Part shown: positions 34,991 to 46,555 of the stretch, piece by piece
Layout: each line of letters begins with the position of its first letter
Position numbering within the stretch: position 1 is the first letter of the stretch
Source of the DNA: Cunninghamia lanceolata
Taxonomy: Eukaryota > Streptophyta > Pinopsida > Cupressales > Cupressaceae
Assembly (NCBI GenBank): GCA_027924645.1
Contig: BSBN01000297.1
Span: 2,976,001 to 3,040,000, forward strand
DNA length: 64,000 nt
Direction of reading: 5' to 3'
Program-made: the position numbers and the translations under genes
The notes under the pieces: model-generated
Database searches by the model: none
What the model was told of the DNA's origin: nothing
What the model saw: only the letters and a program-made list of their open reading frames with translations

Positions 34991-36115
34991 ATGGATGCAT
35001 ATGGTATGAAAGAACAACTTTAGTCTTCCCTAGATGATCTTGAACAATCCCACTCTAAGGTCAATGATTTGAGAGAAAAACTTAAGGAAGCTGATGATTT
35101 CATCAATGACTTGAAAGAAAAACTCAGTATTTCTGTGAAAAAGAGAAAGGAACTACTCTAGAAGTTAGCAAATTAGAATGAAGCCAATAATATTGATGAG
35201 GATCTGAACGAGAAAACTAAGCTATGTGAGAAGCTATCAAAAGAAGTGATTATGATAAGACATAAAATGGAATCAGGGTTATGAAATTCACCCAAGAAAT
35301 TGAAGAGAAGAGAAAGACTGAAGATAATCTAAAACAATCCCTCAAAGAGAAAACAAAGGACTGCCACAAAATGGACAGAATAATTAGGCATCTTGAATCT
35401 AACCTTGAAGAAGCCAGAGACAATGAATAACAACTTGAGAACCAAATAGACACTCTCAAACAAGATCTTCAATCTGCAAATGAATACAAAGAAAAATTCA
35501 AGATAAGCTCAGCCCAACATGAAGTTCTTCTTGCAAGTCAAAAGAGGGTTGATGATAAGCATGGCTTGGGGTATGAGAAAGGTGAAAGCTTTGGATCTGG
35601 TCAAAGGAACTTTGGATCAAGAAGTCAAAGGAACAGGCCTAGAAGACCTCTAGTAAGGCAACCAAATGCCCAAAGATATCCATCTTTCAATGGGAATTGC
35701 TTCAATTGCAACAAATTCAGTCATAAAGCAACTCAGTGTAGGAATAGAATGAATTAGAACAATTCATCCTTCTCCGGTCAATGTTTTAGTTGCAAAAGGT
35801 ATGGTCACAAATCTCATGAATGTAGAAATATGCAAATGAACAATTCTTTCAATGGTAGATGCTTTACTTGCAATAGAATGGGGCATATGGCTAATCAGTG
35901 CATATCAAAACGATATCAACCAAATAAGTAAAGAAATGTTGTGTGTTACAATTGCAATAAATCTGGTAATATAGCCAGATTCTATAGAAGTAGAATTTGT
36001 GATGAAAGGGGTCTGGTAAAACATGATCAGAAACAAGATAAAGGCAAAGGTAAAGTAAATGCGAATGAAGTTCAAAAGGAGATGAGTAAGATTTAGGTGA
36101 AGAAGAGCACAATGA
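34991..36115 (+). pseudogene. Gag C-terminal half: coiled coil and zinc knuckles
   Basis: From ATG 34991 the translation is a heptad-rich helical region (DLREKLKEADDFINDLKEKL and similar) with three early stops and a frameshift near 35265. It reaches GLGYEKGESFGSGQ, a segment common just before the knuckles of plant copia Gags. Zinc knuckles follow in one frame: 35698-35739, 35782-35823 and 35860-35901, all complete CX2CX4HX4C. A fourth at 35944-35985 has Asn for His and Tyr for the last Cys. A TAG lies between knuckles 1 and 2 and a TAA between 3 and 4. The UBN2-type N-terminal capsid domain of the copia Gag at 10345 is absent. The product would bind RNA and might join particles made by a helper (inference). 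Confidence 0.75.
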
Positions 36116-36796
36116 ATATTAGAGATGTATCCACACTAGAATCTAGTGCTAATAATCCTTCCAGAAACTAAAAAGTGAGCTCTGGCTCAAGGGGAGCTAT
36201 AGAGAAGATCATTTTTCCCCTAACCAACTAGTGAGTGCCTGAATTTGGCACATTGATTTAGAATAAGAGGTTGTGGTTTAAAGGGTTTGAGGAGATTCAT
36301 TTAAAATTCATCTAGTCAAAATTTGACAAATCCGCATACAGATTTGAGGAAGCTATGAGGAACTCCTATATCGGCAACTATCTAGTAAAGCATAATTTCA
36401 TAGTCAGATCCGAAATGATCCAGAATTTAATCTGTAGACCTATGGTATGTTTGAAAAGGGTGAAGATATGTTGTCAACCCTCATAGATAATGATTTTAAA
36501 GATCCGCACAGTGATTTAAGAAAATCTCTCTCAAAACAAGGTAACCGGATGACTTAAGTTGTGCATTTATTACAAAGGGAAATTAGGTTTTTGGGCAAGG
36601 TTAAAAGGTTTTTTCAACCATCATTTGCAACACTTTGCACTCACAAAGAAGGGAGAAGAGCTCTGAGAAGAAATCTAGTAAAACACTCAAACTCAGTTGA
36701 AGATTGAATCCAAGTGCAATCTATTCCAGTAGTCGCTCCAAACCCTAAGGTGTGAAGAGGTATTTCTTTTAATCTCTCCAATCTTCATTGATTAGA
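36116..36796 (+). other. Spacer before the novel ORF
   Basis: About 680 bp with stops in all forward frames; this is where pol would stand in a complete copia element. No pol motif remains. It contains the phrase ctcaaggggagc (36187), similar to a polypurine tract. Confidence 0.5.
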
Positions 36797-39700
36797 ATGG
36801 CTACTCCTATGGTTGTAAATGTTTTCGAGAGACCAAGGCCAGTTTTCAAGAAACATCTTCACAAATCTATTGAGGTTGATCCTTTGGGTGTGTTTTCCTA
36901 TACCCCGTATGGCGTTCTCCATGTAGAAGACAATAGGGTTTATATACATGCAAACATTAAGGACTTTGGAGACCTAAAATTGATGAATCTATACCGCAAT
37001 CAATTAAGCAGTGAGAACTTTGATCTGAAACTAGAGTTCCAGACCCTAAAAGATAAGCATTTTGCACATTGCATACATTTTCCGTCTTTAGGAGAGGAGG
37101 AATGGGTCTGGTATATCTTAAGCAGGATTCATGATAACTTCATGTTGTTAATGAGGACTTTCAAAATAACCAAAGATGCCATCAAAGTTGTAACTAGTTT
37201 GCACTCCATTGGTGGGTTGCCTGCTCTTAAGTCTGTGAAGAATCAAATAGTATCTGAAGTCACGGGTTCAAAATATGATAAGAGGGCAATGACCATTGAT
37301 GACATCACTGATTTGGATGTCAAGTTTGCCTCAATTGTTATTGGATACAAGATTTACCATTCAAGTAGAGAAAACTCTATATCTGGTACTGCCATCTACA
37401 CTGCATACCAGATGCTAAGAGAGAATGCAGATTATGACCTGTGTGAACTCTTGTTGAATCAGTTGCTGGAGAACCTGCAAAAGATCAAGAAAGATAAAAA
37501 GAACTCTTTCAAATATGGTGATTTGGTGTTATGCTTGTTTTTCTACTTCATGAATAAGTTACCAAGCTCAAATGGTCTGATCTGGGAAAATGACAAACCG
37601 GTTGCTATACAGATCAGGGATTACTTGTATGAACTTGGTGACACTCAGACCTAGAAGACACCTCTCTAGGGTTACTTCAAAAACTTCCAAAGCATGATGC
37701 AAGCAAAAGAAAGAATTCCCAAAACAATAGTGGAGAAGTACAAAGACACAATCTGCTTTATGGTAGATACTGATCAGTGCCTAATAGAGGCAGTTGAGCC
37801 AAGGATAGTATGGATATTGCCCATGGGCTATGAGGTTGATGGAAACATATTAGAGACTCATATTCAACTTTTATTGAGTCAACCCAAAGACCCCAAAGAA
37901 GAGAGGTTTGGCACTTTTGAAGAATTAAACATAAAACTGCATGTTGAACTAAGAAGGCCTGAGATAAAAAGAAACGTGAGAAAAGAAGTTGAAGCACTGG
38001 CTGAGAAATTTGGCATCACTAGAGAAGCTATTATTGCAAACAGAGAAAGAATAGAGAAAATTGAGAAAGAAAAAGAGGAAGCAAAGAAAGAACAGGTTCC
38101 AATACAAGCTTCCATCTAGACTAGAACTACCAAGAGTTCTGTCTCTAGGAGCTCTAAAGCTGCAAATTTGGAAGCCCATTCATCTGCAAAAGAAAAGAGA
38201 AAGAAATCCAAGGCCAAAAGAGCCTATGTGAGTCTCAAGGATGATGATGAGACTGAGTCAGATGTAGAGATTAGAGAATTGAAGAAAGCAAAAGTAAAAA
38301 CCCCCAAGGTTGATGTGGAGTAGAAGTCAGCAAAGTATGTTGAGAAGCCTACTCTTCTTATTGATGATATCATCAAGGCAGTTACTGTGGATGGGAACCT
38401 GCAGCCAATGACAGAGTTCTATGATGAATGCAATGATGCTGACAAGAGAATTCTGGAGGAAGCTACTGTAAGGGACTTGAATATCTATAACAAAGCATTC
38501 ATTGAAATAATTTCATTAATTCCAAAGAGCCTAGAAGATGTATTGGAGCAAAGAAAAGAGAATGCAAAGGCAAAAGACTTGGAGATCCGAGAGCAGATAG
38601 TGATACAGCTATGTCCCTCTATCACTCCAAAACAAATGGATATGGTTTTTAAGGATTGTAAAGATGATTTCTGAAGCAAGTCCCAGATGAATAAACTCAT
38701 GGTTGGAGAAACTAACCAAATAGCAAATGAAACAAAAGAAATTCTCTGAAATGCCTTGAAGAGATTTAATCTTCCCATTATAGAGGAAATAGATGAAAAG
38801 CCTTCTAACATGGATGTTGAAGGATTAAAGAAAAATGATGAAGAGTCATCCAAGGCATTAGATTCCTTTTTTCCAGAAGAGGAAGGATTTCGAAGGATTA
38901 AATAAAAATGATGAAGAGCCATCTGAGGCATTAGACTCCTCTGTGCCGGAAGAGGAAGGATAGGTAGAAGAAACAAATATCAATAAGCAAGTCAGTCTAG
39001 ATGCCCCTAAAAGGAAGGAAGTAGAGTCAGCAAGAGACACTATAGAGACATTATAGAATTTCATGGACAAAGAAATAATGGAGCTGGATGAACCTAAGTT
39101 AATTCAACGGCCACTAAACTTTGACTCTCTCTCCTGTTCAAATAATGAAAGTAGCATCTTTTGCTTAGGCCAAAGCAAAAGAGAAACTTCTAAAATCACA
39201 CATGGAGGATTATGAACTATTGGAGATTGCATCTAGGATGCTAGAGAAGATTATGCCAACCTATCAAAAGGATCCTTCTGCCTCTCCATCTGGTAATCTG
39301 AAAAACTTAGTTAATTTTGTTAACACTCATTTTGAATCCTTAGAGAAATCGGAAGAAACTAAGGTCCGGAAGGAGTTCTTAGGAAAGAGGTTTAGTGAAG
39401 TACAAGGGCTAATTGCTAATGATAGAAGAACCTTAGGCATTGGCATAAAAAGACTTGAAAATGCTCTTAAGGATGGTGGGGACATATACAAATTTTGTTT
39501 AACTTGGCCCAAAGTGATAGAGGACATCAAGAAGAAAGTAAAAGAACAAGAAGGAAAACTGTCAAGTTTATCTCAGAATTTTAATCCCCTTACTACCTCT
39601 CTGGTGAATCATGAATGTCAAGCTATTTCTATAATAAATAAAATTAAAGAACTGGCTAATAATGGATAGAATGGGTGAGCTCAGAGGGATAATCATACCT

Positions 39701-39901
39701 AAGTTAGAGGCAATGCATGATGCCTTGACAGAGGCACAAAGTATAGTCTGGACCAATGATCCAACAGACTTAAAGAGGGCAGAAGCATACGCATTTTTGT
39801 TAAGTGGACACATCTCCATTTTGGATAGAATGAAGAGGTGTTGGGCCACAGAAACTATACAGTTGAAGACAACCTTTGTGGATATACTTAAGTATATGTA
39901 A
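36797..39901 (+). pseudogene. Unrecognised ~1000-codon ORF
   Basis: ATG 36797 opens a frame (MATPMVVNVFERPRPVFKKH) that runs to 38674 and beyond, broken only by TAG at 37652, 37667, 38117 and 38321 and TGA at 38672. Residues 1-430 look globular. A Lys/Glu coiled segment follows (37980-38100), then a basic run EKRKKSKAKRAYVSL resembling a nuclear localisation signal, an acidic patch and a second helical region (38387-38674). A 73-bp tandem duplication at about 38837-38950 shifts the frame. The C-terminal part continues at 39202-39669 and 39662-39901 as helical, charged protein. I see no protease, RT, RNase H, integrase, signal peptide or clear membrane span. It might correspond to the extra 3' ORF of some Sireviruses, but the envelope-like features are missing. 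I do not recognise the family. Confidence 0.6.
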
Positions 39902-39989
39902 GTATAATATATGAGTTGTATATACTTATGCAGTCATGTATATAATAGTTTTTGCACAATTTTGTATGCAGATTCCACCCTTTTCCATT

Positions 39990-40150
39990 GATGTCAAAGG
40001 GGAAGTGAAGAATAGTGAAAAATGAGGAATCCAACAAAAGGGGAGCTCCGGTAAAGTAGTGTAAAGAAACATAGCACAAGCAAAGGGGGAGTTACTGTGA
40101 CACTTAGTCATTTTTCACTAAGTGTTGCCATTAATGCCAAAGGGGGAGAT
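39990..40150 (+). promoter_or_regulatory. Multiple polypurine tracts
   Basis: aaaggggaagtgaag at 39996, aaaaggggagctcc near 40035, aaagggggagttac near 40082 and aaagggggagat at 40139-40150, the last abutting the LTR. The first is preceded by ccattgatgtca, the same context as the tract at 14617 of the copia element. Confidence 0.8.
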
Positions 40151-41281
40151 TGTTGGCAAGAGACACTGTGTGGCTTCATAAGTGTTGTCATTGATGGCAA
40201 CAAAGTCTATTCTACACATCTACAGTACATAATATGCCTATACCAAAAGTCAGATTGAAGATTGTTTTGGTCCGATAAACAAGAATAGAGTATGTAACAA
40301 GGTCCAACAATTAGGTCCAGATCTCTCAGATGGTATAACTCAATAAGTTGTGGACTTGGAAAAAGTCAAGAAGGGTATCATGACTATTGTATTCCAGAGA
40401 TTTAGCCTCTGGTGATAAAGCATGAAAAAGATATGAGCATCTGAGTGTTGGGTTCCAATCAGGCAGAGCAGACAGAGGAAAAACTGGTCGGCAGAGTATC
40501 AGACCTCAATCCGGATGTGCAAAAGGCGTTGATCAAGCAATTTGTGGCATTATGCATCATTAGCCAACATGATTAATGACTTCTATGCCTACATTTTTTT
40601 ATGTGCATCACTAATCAAGCATAGATTCAGCTAACAGATCAATAACTTGCAAATATCTCAGGTATTCTTGTTGCCAACTAAGAAGTTGGAAATCCTTGAT
40701 GCAGATATATATATACCCGATGGATTCAAGCTTGTGAGTGTGTGAAAGTGATCATATGAATGATTAAGTGTGAAGAAAAGCAGAGACAAGTGTGAAGACA
40801 GTAATTCAAGCCTAGAATGTGACAGGAAAGCAATACTGAGTAGAGGAAGAATGAAATGTGCTAGATCAGTATATTGTGTCTAACCAGAACTAAATTCTTG
40901 CATGTATAGATGTTGTTCACCATTTTAAACACCTTGGTATCATCTGTAAGCATTTGTAGACTGTAAGTCTCTTGTAGACAATGGGCCTCTTGTGAGCAGT
41001 GTGCTCGGGCAGTGAGCCCTAATTGGCAAGTGTCAAATTTGTACTCTTTATTCTGTTAACAAAGAATACAATCTTGGGTTAGTCACCCCATGGTTTTTTC
41101 CTTGGCAGGGTTTCCACGTAAAAATCCTTGTGTTATGTGTTAATTCATTTTCAGTTCTTATGATTGCATTGTTTTGATATAGCACTAAATGATAAGATAA
41201 GATAAGAAAGTAAAAAGAAGAAAATTTATAAGATAACTAATTCACCCCCCCCCTTCTCAGTTATCTACATTGTTTCGAACA
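40151..41281 (+). repeat. 3' LTR of non-autonomous element
   Basis: 1131 bp, same length as the 5' LTR, starting TGTTGGCAAGAGACAC and followed by AGAAT. The gttgtcattgatggcaac motif is at 40184-40201. Confidence 0.93.
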
Positions 41282-41286
41282 AGAAT

Positions 41287-44200
41287 ATCATGCATCCCAA
41301 AGTATGTGTATTCCAAATCACCTTAACATAACATAACTCTTACTAATTCATAGACAAAATCTAAATAATAGAAAATTACATTCATATATATAAGAAAAAC
41401 CAATTATGTCATTGTAGACATGATATTTCCACAGTCCATGATGATTGATTTTAGTGCTTCTGGAGAAAATTGTGTTGTTTTTTTTATCTCAATGTTTCAA
41501 ATCCCACTCCATGATCCGTCATTAGGAGAAAAGGGAAGAGAATACAAATGAGTTAGAATTGCAGAGAGGGTTACTTAAAAAGGGCACAAAAGACAAAACA
41601 GTCTCAAGGAGGCACAACTCAACTATGTCATCTCAACTCCACACAATACTTAAATCCTGTTCAATAAAATGTTTGATCATGCAACCATTTTCCTTCAAGA
41701 AAACGAACAAACTCTATATTCATAAGAGATCGATCAACACCAAAAATTTATAACTATCTAAACAATATGGAGAGGTATAATGGTAAGATACGGTAGTTAC
41801 CCTGGTAAACATGCAAACTAAGAAAGAATTATAGAAAAGGAACATACATGAGAAAGCAATATTTCATCGTACATAAACAATAAAAAAAATTCTCTAGATA
41901 CCTCTATGGAAATCATAAATAACTGCTAAGCGATGAGACACCATAACATGGAAAAGTAATCATTTATTACTTCTAAAGATAGCTCGACGTTATCATAGTG
42001 TAGATCCTACTATGCACAATTTATTATGACAATCTGATACCACTATGGATGTCATACAAACATTAACAAACATCTAAGCATGGGTCGATGACATTACGGT
42101 GCAGATGCAAATAGTTCAACGCCATTATAAGGTAGACACAAACATTTATAAACATTTAAGAATAGAGCAGTGCCATAATAAGGTAGTTATAACCATTTTA
42201 AACTTCTAATTATGTATTCAATGCCACCACAAGAAACATTCATAAATTCTAAATAACACCATTATAACTCAGAGACAAACATTGGCATGAATTTTGTTCA
42301 TAGCGTGAGACAATTTTTGAGTAGTATAATACTCACATAAAAGAGATAATTAAGCTATGATATTTCTTTCAAATGCTCCACTAGAAAACAATCTCTTATG
42401 AGTTACGAAGCTAAGGACTTTCTTTTCAAGAGTTACTACTAGCCATACATATATTTCTATATTTAACTGACTTAAATCAAAAGTATCATTCTTATAAGTT
42501 AAAGGGCATTTTACCGATGGTTCCAAACAAAATCAACAAAATCCTAATGACTAACAAAATGTGGCACAGACTATAATAGAGCGGTCAATACTTTATTAAG
42601 TATCAAGTTGTAAATTTTAATAGCTAGCAATAACATAAACTAATTGGCTCACAAATATTTTTGTTCTAAAAGCATATGAATTATTTCACCAAAATGCCTA
42701 TAAGATAGGCGGTTTTCCTAGTTGAGAAGGATATACACGAATCAATAGTAGGTGACAAGGATTTAAGGGAATGAATCAAAACTTTATAGTAGTCTATAAT
42801 TGATACCTATTCTCTTTAAGGAAGATCTGGTTCCATATATTCATTGCTTAAACTAAACCCACTTTAGAAACTTGTAAAGAAGGGTAGTAACATATATTCT
42901 TTCTAATTCAGCTCTCCAGAGTTGGTTATGCAGGCGCATAAATATAAACATAATAGAAGGGAAAAAGGTAATCGCAGATGATGCCAGCACCTTGGTAACC
43001 AAGCATGCATACTAATTCACAAAAGTTCTAATATAAAAATAATTTACAAAAATCAAAATATGATTTAGTTTCTATTTGAAATGATCCTTCATGCTAATAA
43101 TTCAAAAATGGCCGATAGGATTATCATGAGGGCAACAAGAAGATTTAAAAGAAAATATTACATGTTGAAAAGACTTACAGGCTGATAAGAACATCCCAGA
43201 GACTGATAGAACAAGGTATAGAAAACATTAAAGACTGATTTGATTCAAACAAAGGTCGAATAAGAAGTTATGTAGGTTGATAAAGATCATATGCGAATAT
43301 AGATTCAATCCAAGGATTGAGGACCAAGATTTTAATAATGTCAAGAAAAATCTTATACAGATAGCTAAAGATGGACCCCAACATCCTTTTTGCTATCTTA
43401 GAAAATAATCATATTTCAGACACAGAGAATAAAGTTTTGATCCACAATTTACCCATTTTAAGATCAACTATTGATCAAAGACATGCAAGAAAACCCACTA
43501 TGAGATTGCAGAGACAAATGAAATAAAACCCTTATACAGTTTGCAGGAGAAAATCTCAAACCAGTTAAAAATATTTTTCAAGAAAAATACAGATCAATAT
43601 GAGATAAATCCCAAGGAATTATTGCATAACAAAACATACTTGGAATAATTTCTGCATTACTCTCCTAATTCACTTTTTCGTGGAATCCCCCCTTTTACAA
43701 TAAGAAGTTTTGGAGTATATAATTGATAGTATTGATAAGAATGGCTAACAGTTCAAGATCCAAATCGGAGACATATGACTCTTCATTTTTTTAAATCCTG
43801 ACACCCATTTTCTCATGAACTAAAAATGATTTAGAACAATTCTAAAACACAATTTATCTTATGAATAAATAAGTATTCTACCATAGGTGATTAAGTTATG
43901 GACTTAATTTAAAATATAATGATAAAAAGAACTCTTATTCCTTACTACACACAAAATAACTAATTTAAACTAATTGATCAATCCATGAAAAGACTTTATT
44001 ACTAAATTCTAATTACGAGTAGAACTACATCACAATATAACTTTCATCACCACTTCATAAGTAAGTCTATCATATGTATGAGAATTGTTAGTAAGGATTA
44101 GGCCCTACAGTTTACCCTCCAAGGGTGCATACTAAGTTTTTAGATCTTCACCCACTCCCTACATTCTTTCATGGTTGAAAACCTATAAATATCACATTGT

Positions 44201-44479
44201 TGAAACCCCTCCTTGACTTCCATCTTTTCTCCTTCATCCTAGAATCTATATCCTCTCTATTTTCCCTTTTTTCCATTGTTTAAGGCCCAACCCTTACATT
44301 ATGTTGTAAAGAGGATGATGACCTTGATTTGGATTATTTTACATGTTTTATATGATGAGTTCTACTTGGAGACATTATTATGATAGTGACTTAACTTCGC
44401 TAACTAATTTACTAGGGTGGACTAAGTAAATGATTTAGATTAACCATGTGTTTAGTTACATCTTAGTACTATGAATTTA
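41287..44479. other. Unassigned AT-rich DNA
   Basis: About 3.2 kb with no open frame above 65 codons and no recognised domain, LTR or simple period. Nothing that I can name. Confidence 0.6.
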
Positions 44480-45416
44480 TATAAGTTGGGTGTGTTCATT
44501 ACTTATATTAAAATACTTTCTCAAAATTTGGAACTACTAACACTAACTCTTTAGGAACCTTCTTCAAGAGCTCAAAACTCTTCTTTATGGTAGTAATCCA
44601 CTCAAATCCTCCTTTTTAATACAAAGCATTAGAGTTACACATATCCCACTATAGTTTCTAATGAACTTCTTGTGTAAACTTTCCAACTCTTGGAAACATC
44701 TAATATTTATTACAATCTATGTCTCTATCCACTCAAAAATTGCATGAATCATCTGAGGATCCATCTATAATATTGATATATCACAAAACCTAAGAAATTT
44801 AACTTGTTTTTTATAAAATTGCACTTATCTAGGTTTATACATAACTTCTCCTTCCTGAATTATGCTAAAACCTACTATAGGTATTCAAGATTCTCTTCTC
44901 TAGTCTTGTTGAACACCAAAATATCATCCAAATACAAAAAACAAACCCATCCAAGAAAAGTTTCAAAACTTTCTTCATTAGACTCATAATTATACTTAGC
45001 ACATTGTTCAATCTAAAAGGCATGACTAGCCACTCATAAACTCCATCCTTGGCTCTAAAAGTTGTATTCCAGTCATCTCCTTCGTGTATTTTGATTTGAT
45101 GATAACCACTCTTGAAATCAATCCTAGAAAAGTAACATGCTCCACTTAAAACAACCATTAGTTCATCCATGTGTGGTGATGGAAACCTATACTTGATGGA
45201 AATCTTGTTGATAGCATGAGAGTTTGTACACATCCTCCATTCTCCTCCCCTATTTGGTGAATGACCCATAGGTATAGTGCATGGGCTCATACTTTCCAAA
45301 ATTATACCTTTTTTTATTAATTATTCCACTTTTCTATTTAACTCAGTGCCTTATTAGGAAAAATCAATCCTAGGATCAAATCTATACAATGTGAAATATT
45401 GCACATTGGTGGAAAT
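44480..45416 (-). pseudogene. Ty3/gypsy reverse transcriptase fragment
   Basis: Minus-strand translation of 44865-45299 gives GGEWRMCTNSHAINKISIKY, FSRIDFKSGYHQIKIHEGDD and DGVYEWLVMPFRLNNVLS, the RT palm of a chromovirus-type gypsy element close to the one at 27.5 kb. The YLDD motif lies in a neighbouring frame (read LYLDDILVF) after a one-base shift. Weaker homology continues to about 44480 (thumb and start of RNase H) and back to 45416 (IDLI..., PNKA). No LTRs, Gag or integrase accompany it, so this is an isolated relic. Confidence 0.85.
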
Positions 45417-45636
45417 CCTTTAGGTATCCACTATTTATTAACTGTGAAATTGGAATTTCTATCTGTGTATATTCAATAAATAATAAACTGTGAAATTGAA
45501 ATTTCTGTATATATATAAATGAAACTTACATTAAAGAAAAATATTAATAAAAAAATAGAATGCTGAGTATAAATTTTAAAAGGACTGTATTCTTGTTACA
45601 GTAGTGTTTTTTGTCACAATGGATAAAAAAAAAGTG
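45417..45636. other. Short AT-rich spacer
   Basis: No features. A short internal repeat around ctgtgaaattg.aatttct occurs twice (about 45440 and 45488). Confidence 0.5.
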
Positions 45637-45756
45637 TGGTGGGGGGGTTCGAACCCCCCACCATTTTATATTACAATGGGTGTGGGGAGGGGGCAGAGCC
45701 CCCACCCACACCCTACACTGTGGGATGTGGGTGGGGGCTCCGCCCCCTCCCCACAC
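45637..45756. repeat. GC-rich fold-back with nested palindromes
   Basis: Positions 45637-45663 form a near-perfect palindrome TGGT-G7-TTCGAA-C6-ACCA. Then 45680-45709 (gtgtggggagggggcagagc...) and 45727-45756 (gtgggtgggggctccgcccc...) are reverse complements over 30 bp with one mismatch, separated by 17 bp. Each arm also contains its own hairpin ggggg...ccccc. It stands out sharply from the AT-rich surroundings. The function is unknown. Confidence 0.85.
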
Positions 45757-46010
45757 TCTCCGCTACCCCTTTTACCCCTGCAGGCCATATCTCCCCCGCG
45801 CCCAGCAATCTCCCCGCGGATACCTAAAATCCATCGCCGACAATCCGCCCTCTACCCAGCTCCACCTCTGCACCCCCTCCGTAGCACCTCCCCTCTCTAC
45901 AGACTTTCCCTCTCCACAGCTCCCCTTCTCTGCACCCCTCCACCTGCGGTCTCCTCCATGCTGCCACTGCCATCCCTCACAGCCCTGCCATTAACACAAG
46001 CCAAAAAAAT
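45757..46010. other. C-rich pyrimidine tract region
   Basis: About 250 bp of CT-rich sequence (ctcccc, cccctcc, ccacctc) with several CpGs, unlike anything else in the window. Open frames here in several registers are a result of base composition. It could be a relic of a gene 5' region or part of the fold-back repeat; not resolved. Confidence 0.5.
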
Positions 46011-46107
46011 TATATGTTAGGGTTTTCAATGTTATTCAAATGAAAAATATGAAAATAAAACAATATGCATATATTTATATATGGAAAATATAACATATGA
46101 ACTTAAT

Positions 46108-46109
<2 letters not shown>

Positions 46110-46153
<44 letters not shown>
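46110..46153. repeat. (AT)n microsatellite
   Basis: Uninterrupted AT run of about 21 units. Confidence 0.95.
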
Positions 46154-46156
<3 letters not shown>

Positions 46157-46199
46157 AATATCTATAATTAATTGTAGCCATCTTATGCATATCATAAGT

Positions 46200-46330
46200 G
46201 GCCTTTTTAATCTAGGACAAAATGAGAAAATAACAAACTAAGAAAATGAGAAAATAACAAATTGAGAAAATGAGAAAAGAGAGAAAAAGAGAAAGAAAGA
46301 TAAGAGTGAAAATAAAGAGGAGAAAATGCA
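46200..46330. repeat. Purine-rich low-complexity tract
   Basis: Repeated gagaaaatgagaaaa and gagaaagaaag words on the plus strand. Confidence 0.8.
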
Positions 46331-46555
46331 TGATTTAAATTTAGGGCTAAAAGAATTAATCAAATCTGATGTTCTTTTTAATCATTGTTAATTACGAAAG
46401 TTAATTAGATGTTGATTTAAACCTAGAACAGAAACCTAGAGAACTTCATCAAACGAAGTTAGTAAATCCTGTTACGAGATTTGATCTACCAAGAAATTAG
46501 GAATAATGTAAATGATGCAAAGATAATTCTGATTGATAGAAAACATGATGAAGAG

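Larger units (their letters stand above)
33791..41286 (+). mobile_element. Non-autonomous Sirevirus-related LTR element with novel ORF
   Basis: Two 1131-bp LTRs (33796-34926 and 40151-41281) begin TGTTRGCAAGAGACAC and end with an aaca. Exact AGAAT duplications flank the element at 33791-33795 and 41282-41286. The interior has a perfect initiator-Met primer site, a coiled-coil segment, three intact CCHC knuckles plus a broken fourth, a long unrecognised ORF and several polypurine tracts. No protease, integrase, RT or RNase H motif was found. LTR and tract motifs match the copia element at 9-16 kb in this window. The simplest reading is a pol-less partner family mobilised in trans by a Sirevirus-like element (inference). 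LTR divergence by eye is about 6-7% in the first 180 bp. Confidence 0.9.

Noticed and set aside
36797..39901. Envelope-like protein for the unknown ORF
   Set aside because: Position would fit the extra ORF of Sireviruses, but no signal peptide or convincing membrane-spanning segment is visible.
45612..45656. Possible tRNA or SINE promoter (ggttcgaacc resembles a B box, tgtcacaatgg an A box)
   Set aside because: The B-box-like word is the centre of a palindrome, A-to-B spacing is too short, and no tRNA cloverleaf or poly-A tail follows.
45604..46020. Overlapping Pro/His-rich open frames in the GC-rich segment
   Set aside because: Three plus-strand frames and the minus strand are open at once because of base composition and palindromes; no domain.
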